DNA from: JAJPJE01 sp963724985
GTDB lineage: Bacteria > Acidobacteriota > Terriglobia > Terriglobales > Acidobacteriaceae
Assembly (NCBI GenBank): GCA_963724985.1
Contig: CAVRWV010000021.1
Span: forward strand, 62,001 to 126,000
Direction: 5' to 3'
DNA: 64,000 bases
The position numbers were made by a program, and so were the translations under genes. The stretch's first letter is position 1. Every line of letters starts with the position of its first letter. Below, in pieces: positions 47,514-55,958 of the stretch. Under the pieces are notes generated by a model, which did not search any database, had not been told where the DNA came from, and worked only from the letters and a program-made list of their open reading frames with translations.

Positions 47514-48623
47514 CTACAGCGTCCGCTTGAACAGCGGCGTGGCGATCAGCAGCGCGACCGTGGCGAATACGCCGAGAAAGAGCATGTCTCCGGAGACAGC
47601 GCTCAGGGTCGCATCTTTCAGCAGCAGGCCTTTGAAGCCGTGCACGGCGTAGCTGAATGGATCGACATAGGCAATGCCTTTGAGCCACCACGGAAATGCG
47701 TGAATCGGATAGATGGCGCCGCTGGGGAAGAACAGCAGAGTGTTCATGACACCGAAGGTGGCGCGCGGCACCAGCGGATCTTCGACGCGCACCATCATCA
47801 GGAACATCATCGAGTTCAAGGCGAACGCCGTCAGGATGATCATCAGCATCAGACCGAGGAACACGTCGGGACGGAAGGTGTTGCCCACACCTGAGAGCAG
47901 CGATCCGATGATGGTGATGACGACGCCGGAAACAACGGCCTTGATGGCGCCCGCGAGGTTGAGTCCGAAAACGAGTTCGGTGCGCGTGATGGGCGTGACC
48001 AGATAGCCTTCGTGGATGCCGCGCGCCTTGTCGTCGATGTAGAGCATGCCGCCGCCGATCATCACCGAGACGAACATCGCCAGGGTGATCGATCCGGGCA
48101 GCAGATATTTCATGTACTCGATATAGGGATACAGCTCGACGGTTTCGAGCGCGATGCTCTGCAGGATACGCGGCTCGACTACGGGAGCGTTGAGCGCATC
48201 AGTGAGCTCGCCCATTTTCTGCTCGAGTGAGGAGCTCATGAAGTTGTCGCTGTTGTCGACGACGAGAGCGAGGCGCGGGTGCTCCTGCTGGTAGACGCGG
48301 CGCGAGAACTGCGGAGGAATGATGACGGCGCCGTCGATCTTGCCGTTGCGCACGTCTTCCATCGCCTGGCGATCGTTGTCGTAATAGACAGGCTCGAAGG
48401 TGCGAACGTTTGCCTGGACGGAGTCGAAGGCTTCGCGGACCTTGAGCGCCATGGTGCCGTGGTCCTGGTCGACTACGCCAAGCTTGGCGTCGCGGATTTT
48501 TCCGCCGAAGGCGTTACCGAGCACGACCAACTGGACGAGCGGAAACACCGTTGCCACCAGCATCAGCGCCGGAGAGCGCAGGAACTTGCGCAATTCGCGT
48601 TCGACAATGGCCCACATTCTCAT
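47514..48623 (-). CDS. ABC-2 type permease
   Basis: A 369-residue exporter subunit of the YhhJ/YbhR class: N-terminal helix (FLRSPALMLVATVFPLVQLV), a large periplasmic domain (about 45-180), then five helices including GSITLAMFVSVMIGG and YLVTPITRTELVFGLNLAGA with the family PIxRxELxxGK-like motif. Works with the ATPase at 48790 and the HlyD protein at 49864. A 166-base repeat-rich gap separates it from the ATPase. Likely exports drugs or hydrophobic compounds. Confidence 0.9.
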   Translation of the reverse strand: MRMWAIVERELRKFLRSPALMLVATVFPLVQLVVLGNAFGGKIRDAKLGVVDQDHGTMALKVREAFDSVQANVRTFEPVYYDNDRQAMEDVRNGKIDGAVIIPPQFSRRVYQQEHPRLALVVDNSDNFMSSSLEQKMGELTDALNAPVVEPRILQSIALETVELYPYIEYMKYLLPGSITLAMFVSVMIGGGMLYIDDKARGIHEGYLVTPITRTELVFGLNLAGAIKAVVSGVVITIIGSLLSGVGNTFRPDVFLGLMLMIILTAFALNSMMFLMMVRVEDPLVPRATFGVMNTLLFFPSGAIYPIHAFPWWLKGIAYVDPFSYAVHGFKGLLLKDATLSAVSGDMLFLGVFATVALLIATPLFKRTL

Positions 48624-48789
48624 CAGTCGTTAGTCCTCAGTCGGTGGTCGTTAGCAAGAGACTCGCCGACAATTGCATCTGGCGTAGCTGGTAGCTAGTC
48701 GTTAGTCGCTCGTCGTTAGTCGTTAGCAGAACGTCAGCTACTCTAGCTACCAGCCACCCAAGCTAACGACTAGCGATCCCGACCACCTC
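48624..48789. repeat. TAGCTAG/GTCGTTAG repeat spacer inside efflux operon
   Basis: Perfect 11-base pair CTGGTAGCTAG (48688-48698) / CTAGCTACCAG (48743-48753) and 10-base pair TAGTCGTTAG (48697-48706) / CTAACGACTA (48763-48772), amid degenerate GTCGTTAGTCG words. The two pairs lie in parallel rather than nested order. Confidence 0.65.
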
Positions 48790-49830
48790 TTAGTGCCCTG
48801 GCCTGTCCGGCATCATGAAGCTGAATGCCTTCACCTGCTCGTCGCGCAACTGGCGCCCGGTGTAGTGGACGAATACATCGTCCAGCGACGTGCTTTGCAC
48901 GGTGAGCGATTTCACTTCTACGTTCGCTTTCAGCGCGAGCTCTACCAGCGAGGTGGTGGTGCTCGGGCCGGTGCCGGTCATCACGCGATACATGTTGCTG
49001 CTTTCGTTTTGAACACTGTGAACGCCAGGAAGACTGTGCAGCTGAGCTTCCCAGTCAGAAGGCGTGTTCGCGAACTGCACTTCGATCACATTCGAGCCGG
49101 GAACGGTCTGCTTCAGCGCCATGGGCGTATCGAGCGCGACGAGCTTGCCATGATCGACAATGGCGATACGGTCGCAAAGGCGATCGGCCTCGTCCATGTA
49201 ATGCGTGGTGATCAGCATGGTGAGCTTGCGCTGTTCCTTGATGCGCGTGAGCATTTCCCAGACGGCGACACGCGACACGGGATCGAGTCCGGTGGTTGGC
49301 TCGTCGAGGAAGAAAATTTTGGGATGATGCACGAGTCCGCGCGCGATTTCGAGACGGCGGCGCATACCGCCGGACAGTGTCTTGGTCTGCGCGCTGCGCC
49401 ACTTGGTCAGGTCGACGAGTTCGAAGAGCTCGTCCATCGACTGTTCGCGTTCCTTCTTCGGAATGCCGTAGAGCTTGGCGTAGATGCTGAGATTCTCGTC
49501 GAGCGTGAGATCGGGATCGCTGGTCATCGCCTGCGGAATCACGCCCAGGCAGCGGCGAACGTCATCGGCCTGGGTCTTCACGTCAAAACCCGCGATGTGA
49601 GCCGTGCCTCCGGTGATCGGGATGAGCGTGGTCATCATACGAATCAGCGTGGACTTCCCTGCACCGTTGGGACCGAGCAACCCGAAGATTTCGCCTTCGC
49701 CAACGCTGAACGAGATGTCGTCGACGGCAGTGAAGTCGCCATACTTCTTGACGATGTGCGACACCGCGATCGCGGGCGTGCTCGACGCTGCGCCATTGTT
49801 GCCGTTCGGTTTTTGAAGTTCAGCGACCAT
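48790..49830 (-). CDS. ABC transporter ATP-binding protein with C-terminal DUF4162 region
   Basis: A 346-residue ATPase: Walker A GLLGPNGAGKST, signature LSGGMRRRLEIARG, Walker B IFFLDEPTTGLDP, H-loop TTHYMDEADRL, and a 100-residue C-terminal regulatory region starting GSNVIEVQFANTP. This is the DrrA/CcmA drug-resistance type. It starts 33 bases after the HlyD gene. It energises the ABC-2 permease downstream. Confidence 0.93.
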   Translation of the reverse strand: MVAELQKPNGNNGAASSTPAIAVSHIVKKYGDFTAVDDISFSVGEGEIFGLLGPNGAGKSTLIRMMTTLIPITGGTAHIAGFDVKTQADDVRRCLGVIPQAMTSDPDLTLDENLSIYAKLYGIPKKEREQSMDELFELVDLTKWRSAQTKTLSGGMRRRLEIARGLVHHPKIFFLDEPTTGLDPVSRVAVWEMLTRIKEQRKLTMLITTHYMDEADRLCDRIAIVDHGKLVALDTPMALKQTVPGSNVIEVQFANTPSDWEAQLHSLPGVHSVQNESSNMYRVMTGTGPSTTTSLVELALKANVEVKSLTVQSTSLDDVFVHYTGRQLRDEQVKAFSFMMPDRPGH

Positions 49831-49863
49831 GTGGTTCCGCTCTCGGCTCTCGGCTTTCAGCTC

Positions 49864-50994
49864 TCACTTGTTCTGTGCCACGGGATTCGCTTGCTGCGGG
49901 AATCCGTGTAGCTCGGGAGCATTCGCCTGCGAAGTCGGCTTCTTCAGCACATCGTTATGAACCAAGACTTCGGCTGTCATTCCTGGCACAAGTTTCTGCA
50001 AGCTGTTGTCGACCTGCAGCTTCAAGGCGATGGTCTTGATGTCGCGCTTGGTCCGGCTGACGTCGCGCTGCGTAGCGAAGTCGCCTTCGACAGCTTTGAA
50101 GATCACGCGTCCCTGGACTACGCTTCCGGACGGTAAACGCACCGGCAATATGTCGCCGATGGCAACTTTCTCGCCGTAGGTTTCGGGGACAGCTGCGCGC
50201 ACCCACGTGTCATTGAGATCGACGATGGTGACGATCGGCGTGCCGACGTTCACGACTTCGCCTTCGCGTGCCGCGCGAACGGAAACGATGCCGCTGACTG
50301 GCGCGATCACCTTCGTATACGCGAGACGCGCATCGGCTTCGGCGATCTGCGCTCGCGCGGTATCTGCCTGTCCGCGCATCGCGTCAACGGTGTGAACTGC
50401 CGCGGCGGCCTGATTCACGCGCGCTTCGGTGGAAGCGAGGTCAGACTCGGCCGACTGGACCTGCTGTTTAAGTGAGTCGACACGGGCCTGCGCCTGCTTC
50501 AGCGCGGCAACCGCACGGTCGCTATCCTGCGGGGAAGCGACGCCGGCTTTCGTGAGTTCGACGGTGCGATGAGTATCGAGTTGCTGGCGATCGAGATCGG
50601 CCTGCGCTTCGACCAGCTGCGCCTGCGTCGATTGCACACGAGACTTGGAGCTGAGCACGTCGTTGGACGTGTAGCCCTTGGTAGCGATCTCGGTGGACTG
50701 CGATTCGCCCACGCGCGAACGCGAACTCGCGAGCGTGGCTTCCGCCTGACGCTTCTGCGCTTCGAGCTCTGCGGAGTCGAGGACGGCGATCACATCACCA
50801 GCTTTGACCGTGGTGCCTTCGTCGACATTCAATCTCTCGATGCGCCCCTGGATCTTGGCGCTGACGATCACCTGGTTCGCATCCACCGTGCCGACGAGCA
50901 CGAGACCATCGTCGCGGCGCGTCGTCGCCAGGTAATAAATGGTGGCGATGGAGAGCAGCACGAGCAGCAAAATGCCAAATTTGCTCTTCTTCAT
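49864..50994 (-). CDS. HlyD-family membrane fusion protein
   Basis: A 376-residue periplasmic adaptor: N-terminal anchor (FGILLLVLLSIATIYYLA), split lipoyl motifs (IQGRIERLNVDEGTTVKAGD and PVSGIVSVRAAREGEVVNVG), and a coiled-coil hairpin (about 95-215; LEAQKRQAEATLASSRSRVG, LKQAQARVDSLKQQVQSAES). It links the inner-membrane ABC exporter to an outer-membrane channel, though no TolC-like gene is nearby. ATG overlaps the tetR stop by four bases, so the regulator and pump are co-translated. Confidence 0.92.
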   Translation of the reverse strand: MKKSKFGILLLVLLSIATIYYLATTRRDDGLVLVGTVDANQVIVSAKIQGRIERLNVDEGTTVKAGDVIAVLDSAELEAQKRQAEATLASSRSRVGESQSTEIATKGYTSNDVLSSKSRVQSTQAQLVEAQADLDRQQLDTHRTVELTKAGVASPQDSDRAVAALKQAQARVDSLKQQVQSAESDLASTEARVNQAAAAVHTVDAMRGQADTARAQIAEADARLAYTKVIAPVSGIVSVRAAREGEVVNVGTPIVTIVDLNDTWVRAAVPETYGEKVAIGDILPVRLPSGSVVQGRVIFKAVEGDFATQRDVSRTKRDIKTIALKLQVDNSLQKLVPGMTAEVLVHNDVLKKPTSQANAPELHGFPQQANPVAQNK

Positions 50995-51701
50995 TGGGTA
51001 ACTCCAGTTTGCAGCGACTGCACGATGCGGAAGCCATGTTCGCGATCGACAAAGAGCGCAGCCGCAACTACATCCAGTACAGCAGCCTTTCGCGCTGCGA
51101 CATGCTCGGGCAAAAGAGGATCAGCGTCTAAAAATATGCGTACAACGGGCGCGCTGATGAAGTAGTGCACACACATACCGACGATGGACGGAAGAAACTG
51201 CACGGGATCGACCGGTCGGAATTCGCCGGAGGCGAAGCCTTGCTCAAATGTCTTAACTACTTTTTCGAAGAGTGGCCGGAAATGCCGCGTGACCAGCTTC
51301 CTCAGATGGGGGGAGGGATTTCGTCCGGCGCGCATCATCTCCATCTGCACGAGGCGCGGCAGGAAGGGTGATTGCGCCAGGTAGTCGAAGTAGGCGGAGA
51401 CGTAGCGCACGATCTTTTCTCCGGCGTCGAGGTCGGAGTCTAGAATGGGGACGACGCGCTCACGCAAGCCGGTAAAGGTGAAGTCGAGAACCGCGCCGTA
51501 CAGGCCTTCTTTATCTTTGAAGTAGTAATAGAGCAGCGCCTTATTGACGCCTGCGGCGCGGGCGATTTCGTCGGTGCGCGCCCCGGCGACGCCCTCCTGC
51601 GCGAATTCACGAACGGCAGCTTTGAGGATCGCCTCGCGGCTATGCTCGGCATTGCGGGAGCGTGGGGCGGGAAGGTGTCGGGTTGCGGTGACGGCTCTCA
51701 T
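50991..51701 (-). CDS. TetR/AcrR family transcriptional regulator
   Basis: A 236-residue repressor: helix-turn-helix near residues 20-65 (ILKAAVREFAQEGVAGARTD, EIARAAGVNKALLYYYF, DKEGLY), then a helical ligand domain of the TetR_C type. First gene of the efflux operon, overlapping hlyD by ATGA. A near-perfect palindrome lies just before its start at 51706-51725 and is the likely auto-operator, so the pump should be induced when ligand releases the repressor. Confidence 0.93.
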   Translation of the reverse strand: MRAVTATRHLPAPRSRNAEHSREAILKAAVREFAQEGVAGARTDEIARAAGVNKALLYYYFKDKEGLYGAVLDFTFTGLRERVVPILDSDLDAGEKIVRYVSAYFDYLAQSPFLPRLVQMEMMRAGRNPSPHLRKLVTRHFRPLFEKVVKTFEQGFASGEFRPVDPVQFLPSIVGMCVHYFISAPVVRIFLDADPLLPEHVAARKAAVLDVVAAALFVDREHGFRIVQSLQTGVTQ

Positions 51702-51705
51702 GTTT

Positions 51706-51725
51706 AATTAACTAGTTAGTTAATT
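51706..51725. promoter_or_regulatory. Probable TetR operator
   Basis: AATTAACTAG/TTAGTTAATT: half-sites match as inverted repeats at nine of ten positions. It ends five bases before the tetR start codon, where repressor binding would block initiation of the operon. Confidence 0.72.
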
Positions 51726-51817
51726 TAGCAGACTGCGCGAGGATTGCAAGAGGCGAAACGGACGACGCGAAGTCATTGAAAATGAGGGCTATTGGAGAGA
51801 CGTGGCGGCGTGCTGGT

Positions 51818-52126
51818 TCAGTATCGTTCCGAACTCCAGAGGATTTCCAGATGTTGTGCCGCTTTTTCAACGACGCCAGTAGCGGAGAGAAAGCCGTCGC
51901 CGCTTTGATAGATCTGCTCGCCAGCCATGGTGAGAATGGCGTAGGAATAGGTGATTCGACGCGATTGGGGCTGATGGTTAGCGGTGATTTCCGCGAGATG
52001 ATGTCCCAGGCGCACGGTAACGGACGCAGAAGCTGGAGATCGCGGCCGGACTAATTGCAGCCGATGCTCAGCCGCCGGTCGTTTCTCTGGCTGCCGATCC
52101 TCGAACGAGATAGGTAGACTCGCCAC
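51818..52126 (-). CDS. Possible small protein, unknown
   Basis: A 102-codon frame from a GTG with no clear ribosome site. The C-terminal two thirds look protein-like: VTVRLGHHLAEITANHQPQS then RRITYSYAILTMAGEQIYQS, with alternating strand character. No family recognised. A plus-strand ORF overlaps it and is less convincing. Confidence 0.3.
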   Translation of the reverse strand: MASLPISFEDRQPEKRPAAEHRLQLVRPRSPASASVTVRLGHHLAEITANHQPQSRRITYSYAILTMAGEQIYQSGDGFLSATGVVEKAAQHLEILWSSERY

Positions 52127-52248
52127 GGAAGGTAAGATGTCGATTTTCCTGTGAGGATGGCCAGCTTCAACTTATGCCAGATCCGTTTTGGGCAATAAAT
52201 CGAGACCTGCTGCTTGGGGCGAGGCAAGGCGAAGTGCTTCACCCACCT

Positions 52249-52617
52249 CTAGGGGCGCCTCGTTTTGACGAAAGCGGCGACGAAGAGAGCGCCGAGAAGC
52301 AAGTCCACACAGCCGAGCATCAAGTCGCTCGATCGCATGCAGTTCTGAGAAACGAGCACCAGAACGACGATCCCATAGCCGAATTTTTCGATCACGGCAG
52401 GCACGATCAACGGCCGCAGACGGATGGGATCGCGGGCGATCACGAAGAACGCGATCTGCCAGGCCAGAGCGGCAGTTACGAATCCGTAGTAAAAACCCGG
52501 GTGCGTAATTGGAGGCGGATCCTGGCGGCCAATCAGATTGAACATGAAGAAGAGGGGCGTGATTACCAACACGCCCCAGATGCCGGCAATCCAGAAGATG
52601 ATTTTTGCGAATTTCAA
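52249..52617 (-). CDS. Small integral membrane protein, unknown
   Basis: A 122-residue protein with four predicted helices: FAKIIFWIAGIWGVLVITPL then FFMF; FYYGFVTAALAWQIAFFVIA; FGYGIVVLVLVSQ; and LMLGCVDLLLGALFVAAFV. The start is TTG at 52617 with no strong ribosome site. It lies downstream of ddl on the same strand, after the repeat at 52661-52700. No functional residues are obvious. Confidence 0.65.
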   Translation of the reverse strand: MKFAKIIFWIAGIWGVLVITPLFFMFNLIGRQDPPPITHPGFYYGFVTAALAWQIAFFVIARDPIRLRPLIVPAVIEKFGYGIVVLVLVSQNCMRSSDLMLGCVDLLLGALFVAAFVKTRRP

Positions 52618-52660
52618 CGTGGACCAATTCTTCCCGATTCGCCGATCCCGTTGGCATCAT

Positions 52661-52700
52661 CCCAGGTTAGCGTCAAAAACGGGCGCGAACCTGAGGCACC
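52661..52700. repeat. Palindromic element, GGGGCACC family, copy 5
   Basis: CCCAGGTTAGCGTC, loop AAAAAC, GGGCGCGAACCTGAGGCACC. Eleven bases before the ddl stop; very like copy 4 at 44332. Confidence 0.7.
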
Positions 52701-52711
52701 CTAGTTGCCCG

Positions 52712-53920
52712 TTAGTCACGGGTATAGCGATTTCGTTTCTTGTCCTGGTGGCGCTCGAAACCTAAATGAATCAGGCGATCGATCAGTTCGGCATACTTGA
52801 TCCCAGTTGCTTCCCACAGCTTGGGATACATGCTGATGGCGGTGAAGCCGGGCATGGTGTTGATCTCGTTCACATAGATCCTGTCGGTGTCGGGATCCAT
52901 GAGGAAGTCGACGCGGCCGAGGCCGGAGCAATCGACAGCCTGGAAAGCATCGACGGCGAGTTTCTGTACACGCTTCGAATCCTTCTTGCTGAGCTTAGCG
53001 GGGATAACCAGGCGCGAGCCTTCGTCGAGATACTTGGCGGCGTAGTCATAAAACTCTGTGGACGGCACAATTTCGCCGGGCACGGAAGATTTGGGATCGT
53101 CGTTGCCGAGCACAGAGCACTCGATCTCGCGCGCACGACGCTTCTTCTTACCAGAGCCGCCGACGCCTTCTTCGACGACGATCTTGCGATCGAACTTCGC
53201 GGCTTCGTACATGGCGCCATCGAGTTCTTCGCGATTGTGAACCTTGTTGATTCCAACCGAGCTGCCAAGATTCGCGGGCTTCACGAAGTAGGGATATTTC
53301 AGCTTTTTCTCAAGGAGTTTGCGAACTTCAACGGGATCTTTTTCCCACTCGCTGCGCAAGACGGTGACGTGTTTCACGATGGGCAATCCGGCAGCGGAGA
53401 ATAGGCGCTTCATGACGTCTTTGTCCATGCCGGCGGCAGAGCCCAACACGCCTGCGCCGACGTAGGCGATGTCGGCAAGCTCGAGCAGTCCCTGGATGGT
53501 GCCGTCTTCGCCAAAGGTGCCGTGCAGAACGGGAAAGATAATGTCGACGGAAATGAGGTGATCACCCGCGCGACCGAGCTGGCGATTGCTGTCGCTTTCG
53601 AATGGAATCAGCGAGCCGCTTTCCGACGAAGGTACTGGGGGAACGAGAACTGATTCGCCCTTAGCGAGCACGGCGGCGGACTCGGTGTAATCGGGATCGC
53701 CAGCGCGCAGATTGCGCTCAGAGTCCTTGTGCTCCCCGCGCAACAACTGTTCCGCGTGACCGGACGTCACCCAGCGGCCATCTTTGGTAATGCCGATGGG
53801 CACGACGTCATACTTCTTCTTATCGATGTTTTTGAGGACCGATGCCGCAGAAAGCAGCGAAACTTCATGCTCGCCACTGCGTCCGCCAAAGAGCACGCCA
53901 ACACGAACTTTCTTAGCCAT
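52712..53920 (-). CDS. ddl: D-alanine--D-alanine ligase
   Basis: Makes D-Ala-D-Ala for peptidoglycan from two D-Ala and ATP. The 402-residue protein has the ATP-grasp layout: VRVGVLFGGRSGEHEVSLLS at the N-terminus, FVKPANLGSSVGINKV, and the C-terminal VDFLMDPDTDRIYVNEINTM then PGFTAISMYP with the metal-binding EIN. It is about 40 residues longer than E. coli DdlB, with an insert near residues 65-95 and KKKRRAR around residue 260. ATG 53920 with AGGAG is preferred over the in-frame start ten codons upstream. Confidence 0.95.
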   Translation of the reverse strand: MAKKVRVGVLFGGRSGEHEVSLLSAASVLKNIDKKKYDVVPIGITKDGRWVTSGHAEQLLRGEHKDSERNLRAGDPDYTESAAVLAKGESVLVPPVPSSESGSLIPFESDSNRQLGRAGDHLISVDIIFPVLHGTFGEDGTIQGLLELADIAYVGAGVLGSAAGMDKDVMKRLFSAAGLPIVKHVTVLRSEWEKDPVEVRKLLEKKLKYPYFVKPANLGSSVGINKVHNREELDGAMYEAAKFDRKIVVEEGVGGSGKKKRRAREIECSVLGNDDPKSSVPGEIVPSTEFYDYAAKYLDEGSRLVIPAKLSKKDSKRVQKLAVDAFQAVDCSGLGRVDFLMDPDTDRIYVNEINTMPGFTAISMYPKLWEATGIKYAELIDRLIHLGFERHQDKKRNRYTRD

Positions 53921-54106
53921 TGCTCCTGAACATAATGCGTCAAGAGGCACCTGCGCAACTGTTCCAGAGTGCCTGGGTTGGAACTATCGACGGGAGGGCG
54001 ACGCGGATAAGTTGTGGAAAATACAGGGACAGCTGCACTAGTACCCATGCGGATAGGTACTTAGGTACTCTATCCACTTTCCACCCAAGTTCCGCATCAT
54101 AAGCAT

Positions 54107-54658
54107 ATGGCCCGGACGTTATCGGAAGTGATTCCGCTGTTCCAATGCTCCCACGAGTTTTCGTGGCCACGTCGTCTACCCAGTGGCGATTACTACCAGG
54201 TCTGCCTGCGTTGTGGCGCCGAATACGGATATGACTGGTCAACCATGCGCCGGACCGAACGCGTTGCGCGCGGAACCGCCGTGCAAAGCCGTGGCAATCT
54301 GAATCGGAAGTCGGGATGGAAGCCGCGTGCACGACGGCTGGCGGTTGAGATTCCGATGAAATTCCGCATTGACGGAACCACCGAATGGACTGAAGGCGTG
54401 GTACGAAACATCTCACGCTCGGGCGTGCTCTTCCAGGGAATTTCCGGACTCGAGCACAACACGCGCCTGGAAATGATTTTCGAGATGCCGGAAGAAATCT
54501 CCGGACAGACGGAGAGCCAGGTGCTGTGCCAGGGACGCGTGATCCGCACGATTCCGAGCGGAAAAGAAGATCAGCCGCCGTCAGTTGCGGTGGCGCTCGC
54601 CGGATACGAATTTCTGCATCAACGCAAGCTGCCGAGAAACGCGGAGACCACGGCGTAA
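54107..54658 (+). CDS. PilZ-domain protein with N-terminal Cys-rich segment
   Basis: A 183-residue cytoplasmic protein. The PilZ domain (about 80-175) contains the cyclic-di-GMP motifs: an Arg-rich block RRLAVEIPMKFR and RNISRSGVLFQG (D/NxSxxG). The first 60 residues have FQCSHEFSWP ... VCLRCGAEYGYDW, a C-H-C-C pattern able to hold zinc. It could read cyclic di-GMP made by enzymes such as the GGDEF protein at 339-1478. Divergent from ddl. Confidence 0.86.
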   Translation: MARTLSEVIPLFQCSHEFSWPRRLPSGDYYQVCLRCGAEYGYDWSTMRRTERVARGTAVQSRGNLNRKSGWKPRARRLAVEIPMKFRIDGTTEWTEGVVRNISRSGVLFQGISGLEHNTRLEMIFEMPEEISGQTESQVLCQGRVIRTIPSGKEDQPPSVAVALAGYEFLHQRKLPRNAETTA

Positions 54659-54826
54659 GAGCATTGGCCGCAGATTAACGCGGATTTCGCTGATAGACAC
54701 GTGCGCTGCAGGACCCTTCTCAAGCAAACCCGAAATGCAGAGTTCCTTCGCTGCGCTCAGGATGACGTGTGCCTGTGGGATGTTTCAGTGGGGCGATGAG
54801 AGTCAGTCAGCCGCCAAACATCTTTT
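54659..54826. other. Intergenic region with two common repeat fragments
   Basis: CCGCAGATTAACGCGGATTT (54670-54689) and GCAGAGTTCCTTCGCTGCGC (54737-54756) followed by TCAGGATGACG. The second is a diverged member of the GATCCCTCGC...GATGACAA family. No gene. Confidence 0.5.
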
Positions 54827-55804
54827 CTAAAGAATCTTCTTCCCAAATGCTGACAGCGCTAACTCCACTGCCAGATCGGCGGTGCGGTTGTGCTCGTCGA
54901 TCACCGGATTCACTTCCACGATCTCAAAGCTGAGCATGCGTGCGTGGTCGGCGATGATCTCCATGGCGAGGTGAGCTTCGCGATAAGTCGCGCCGCCGCG
55001 CACAGGAGTGCCGACGCCGGGCGCGTCTTCGGGATCGATCCAATCCATGTCGAGCGAGATGTGGTAGCCGACGGTGCCGCGTCCTGCCATGCGCAGTGCT
55101 TCTTCCATCACCGCGCGCATACCGCGCTCGTCGATGTCGCGCATGGTGAAGACTTCGATCCCGGCGCGGCGGATGTTTTCTTTCTCGTACCCATCGACGT
55201 CGCGAATGCCAACGAGCACGCAGTTCTCCGGCGCGACCTTCGGCGAATAGCCGTAGATGTTTGCAAGTTCGGGCAGGCCAAGGCCCATGATCGCGCCAAG
55301 AGGCATGCCGTGCACGTTGCCGCTGGGGGATGTGTCGGGCGTGTTGATGTCGCTGTGAGCGTCGATCCAGATGAGGCCGATGCTCTGGCCCTTCTTGCGG
55401 TAGAACTCGGAAACGCCGGAAACAGTGCCCGCGGCGACTGAGTGGTCGCCGCCAATTACCAGGGGCACTTCACCGGCCTCAAGCGTCTTCTGGACGAGGT
55501 CGGCTTCCTTGGTGCAGGTCTGCGTAATTTCTTTCAGATACTTGGCGTTGGAGGCGCCTTCCTTCTTCTGTTCGGCGATGGCGACGGCAACGTTGCCCGC
55601 GTCTTCGACGTGATGGCCAATCTCTTCGAGGCGCGCTTCGAGACCGGCAACGCGCACGGCGGATGGTCCCATATCGACGCCGCGGCGGGTCTGACCTAAG
55701 TCGAGTGGCACGCCGATGACGCGAATTTTGCGCGGCACCAGTCCCAGTATCTGCTGAGGCGGGTGCGCGATATTAATTTTTGGTTCGCTGTTTGCGTCAG
55801 CCAT
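54827..55804 (-). CDS. rocF: Arginase
   Basis: Hydrolyses L-arginine to ornithine and urea. The 325-residue protein shows the ureohydrolase manganese motifs: VIGGDHSVAAG, IWIDAHSDINTP and ISLDMDWIDPEDAPGVGTP, plus NVHGMPLGAIMG and the C-terminal EIVEVNPVIDEHNRTA. DAHSD has Ser where many enzymes have Ala or Gly, still within the family. No arginine-pathway genes adjoin it, so it is probably a free-standing catabolic or nitrogen-salvage enzyme. Confidence 0.95.
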   Translation of the reverse strand: MADANSEPKINIAHPPQQILGLVPRKIRVIGVPLDLGQTRRGVDMGPSAVRVAGLEARLEEIGHHVEDAGNVAVAIAEQKKEGASNAKYLKEITQTCTKEADLVQKTLEAGEVPLVIGGDHSVAAGTVSGVSEFYRKKGQSIGLIWIDAHSDINTPDTSPSGNVHGMPLGAIMGLGLPELANIYGYSPKVAPENCVLVGIRDVDGYEKENIRRAGIEVFTMRDIDERGMRAVMEEALRMAGRGTVGYHISLDMDWIDPEDAPGVGTPVRGGATYREAHLAMEIIADHARMLSFEIVEVNPVIDEHNRTADLAVELALSAFGKKIL

Positions 55805-55891
55805 GCTCCGTGACTGATTCCTTTCATTTGTCGGCGAGGCGAAATGCGGGTTTCTTCGCTCGCGTCCGCTCGCTCTTCATCAGAGCAAGAT

Positions 55892-55945
55892 GGGGTAGCT
55901 AGTAGCTAGCAGCTAGTAGCTCGACCCACCAGCTATCCGCTACCC
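55892..55945. repeat. TAGCTAG-word spacer
   Basis: GGGGTAGCTAGTAGCTAGCA then GCTAGTAGC, with AGCTATCCGCTACCC as a partial complement downstream (55931-55945). Same word style as 48688-48772 and 1750. Confidence 0.5.
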
Positions 55946-55958
55946 ACAACCAATACCG

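Noticed and set aside
48793..49911. A 372-codon plus-strand ORF opposite the ABC ATPase
   Set aside because: Shadow of a high-GC gene; the minus strand has all ABC motifs.
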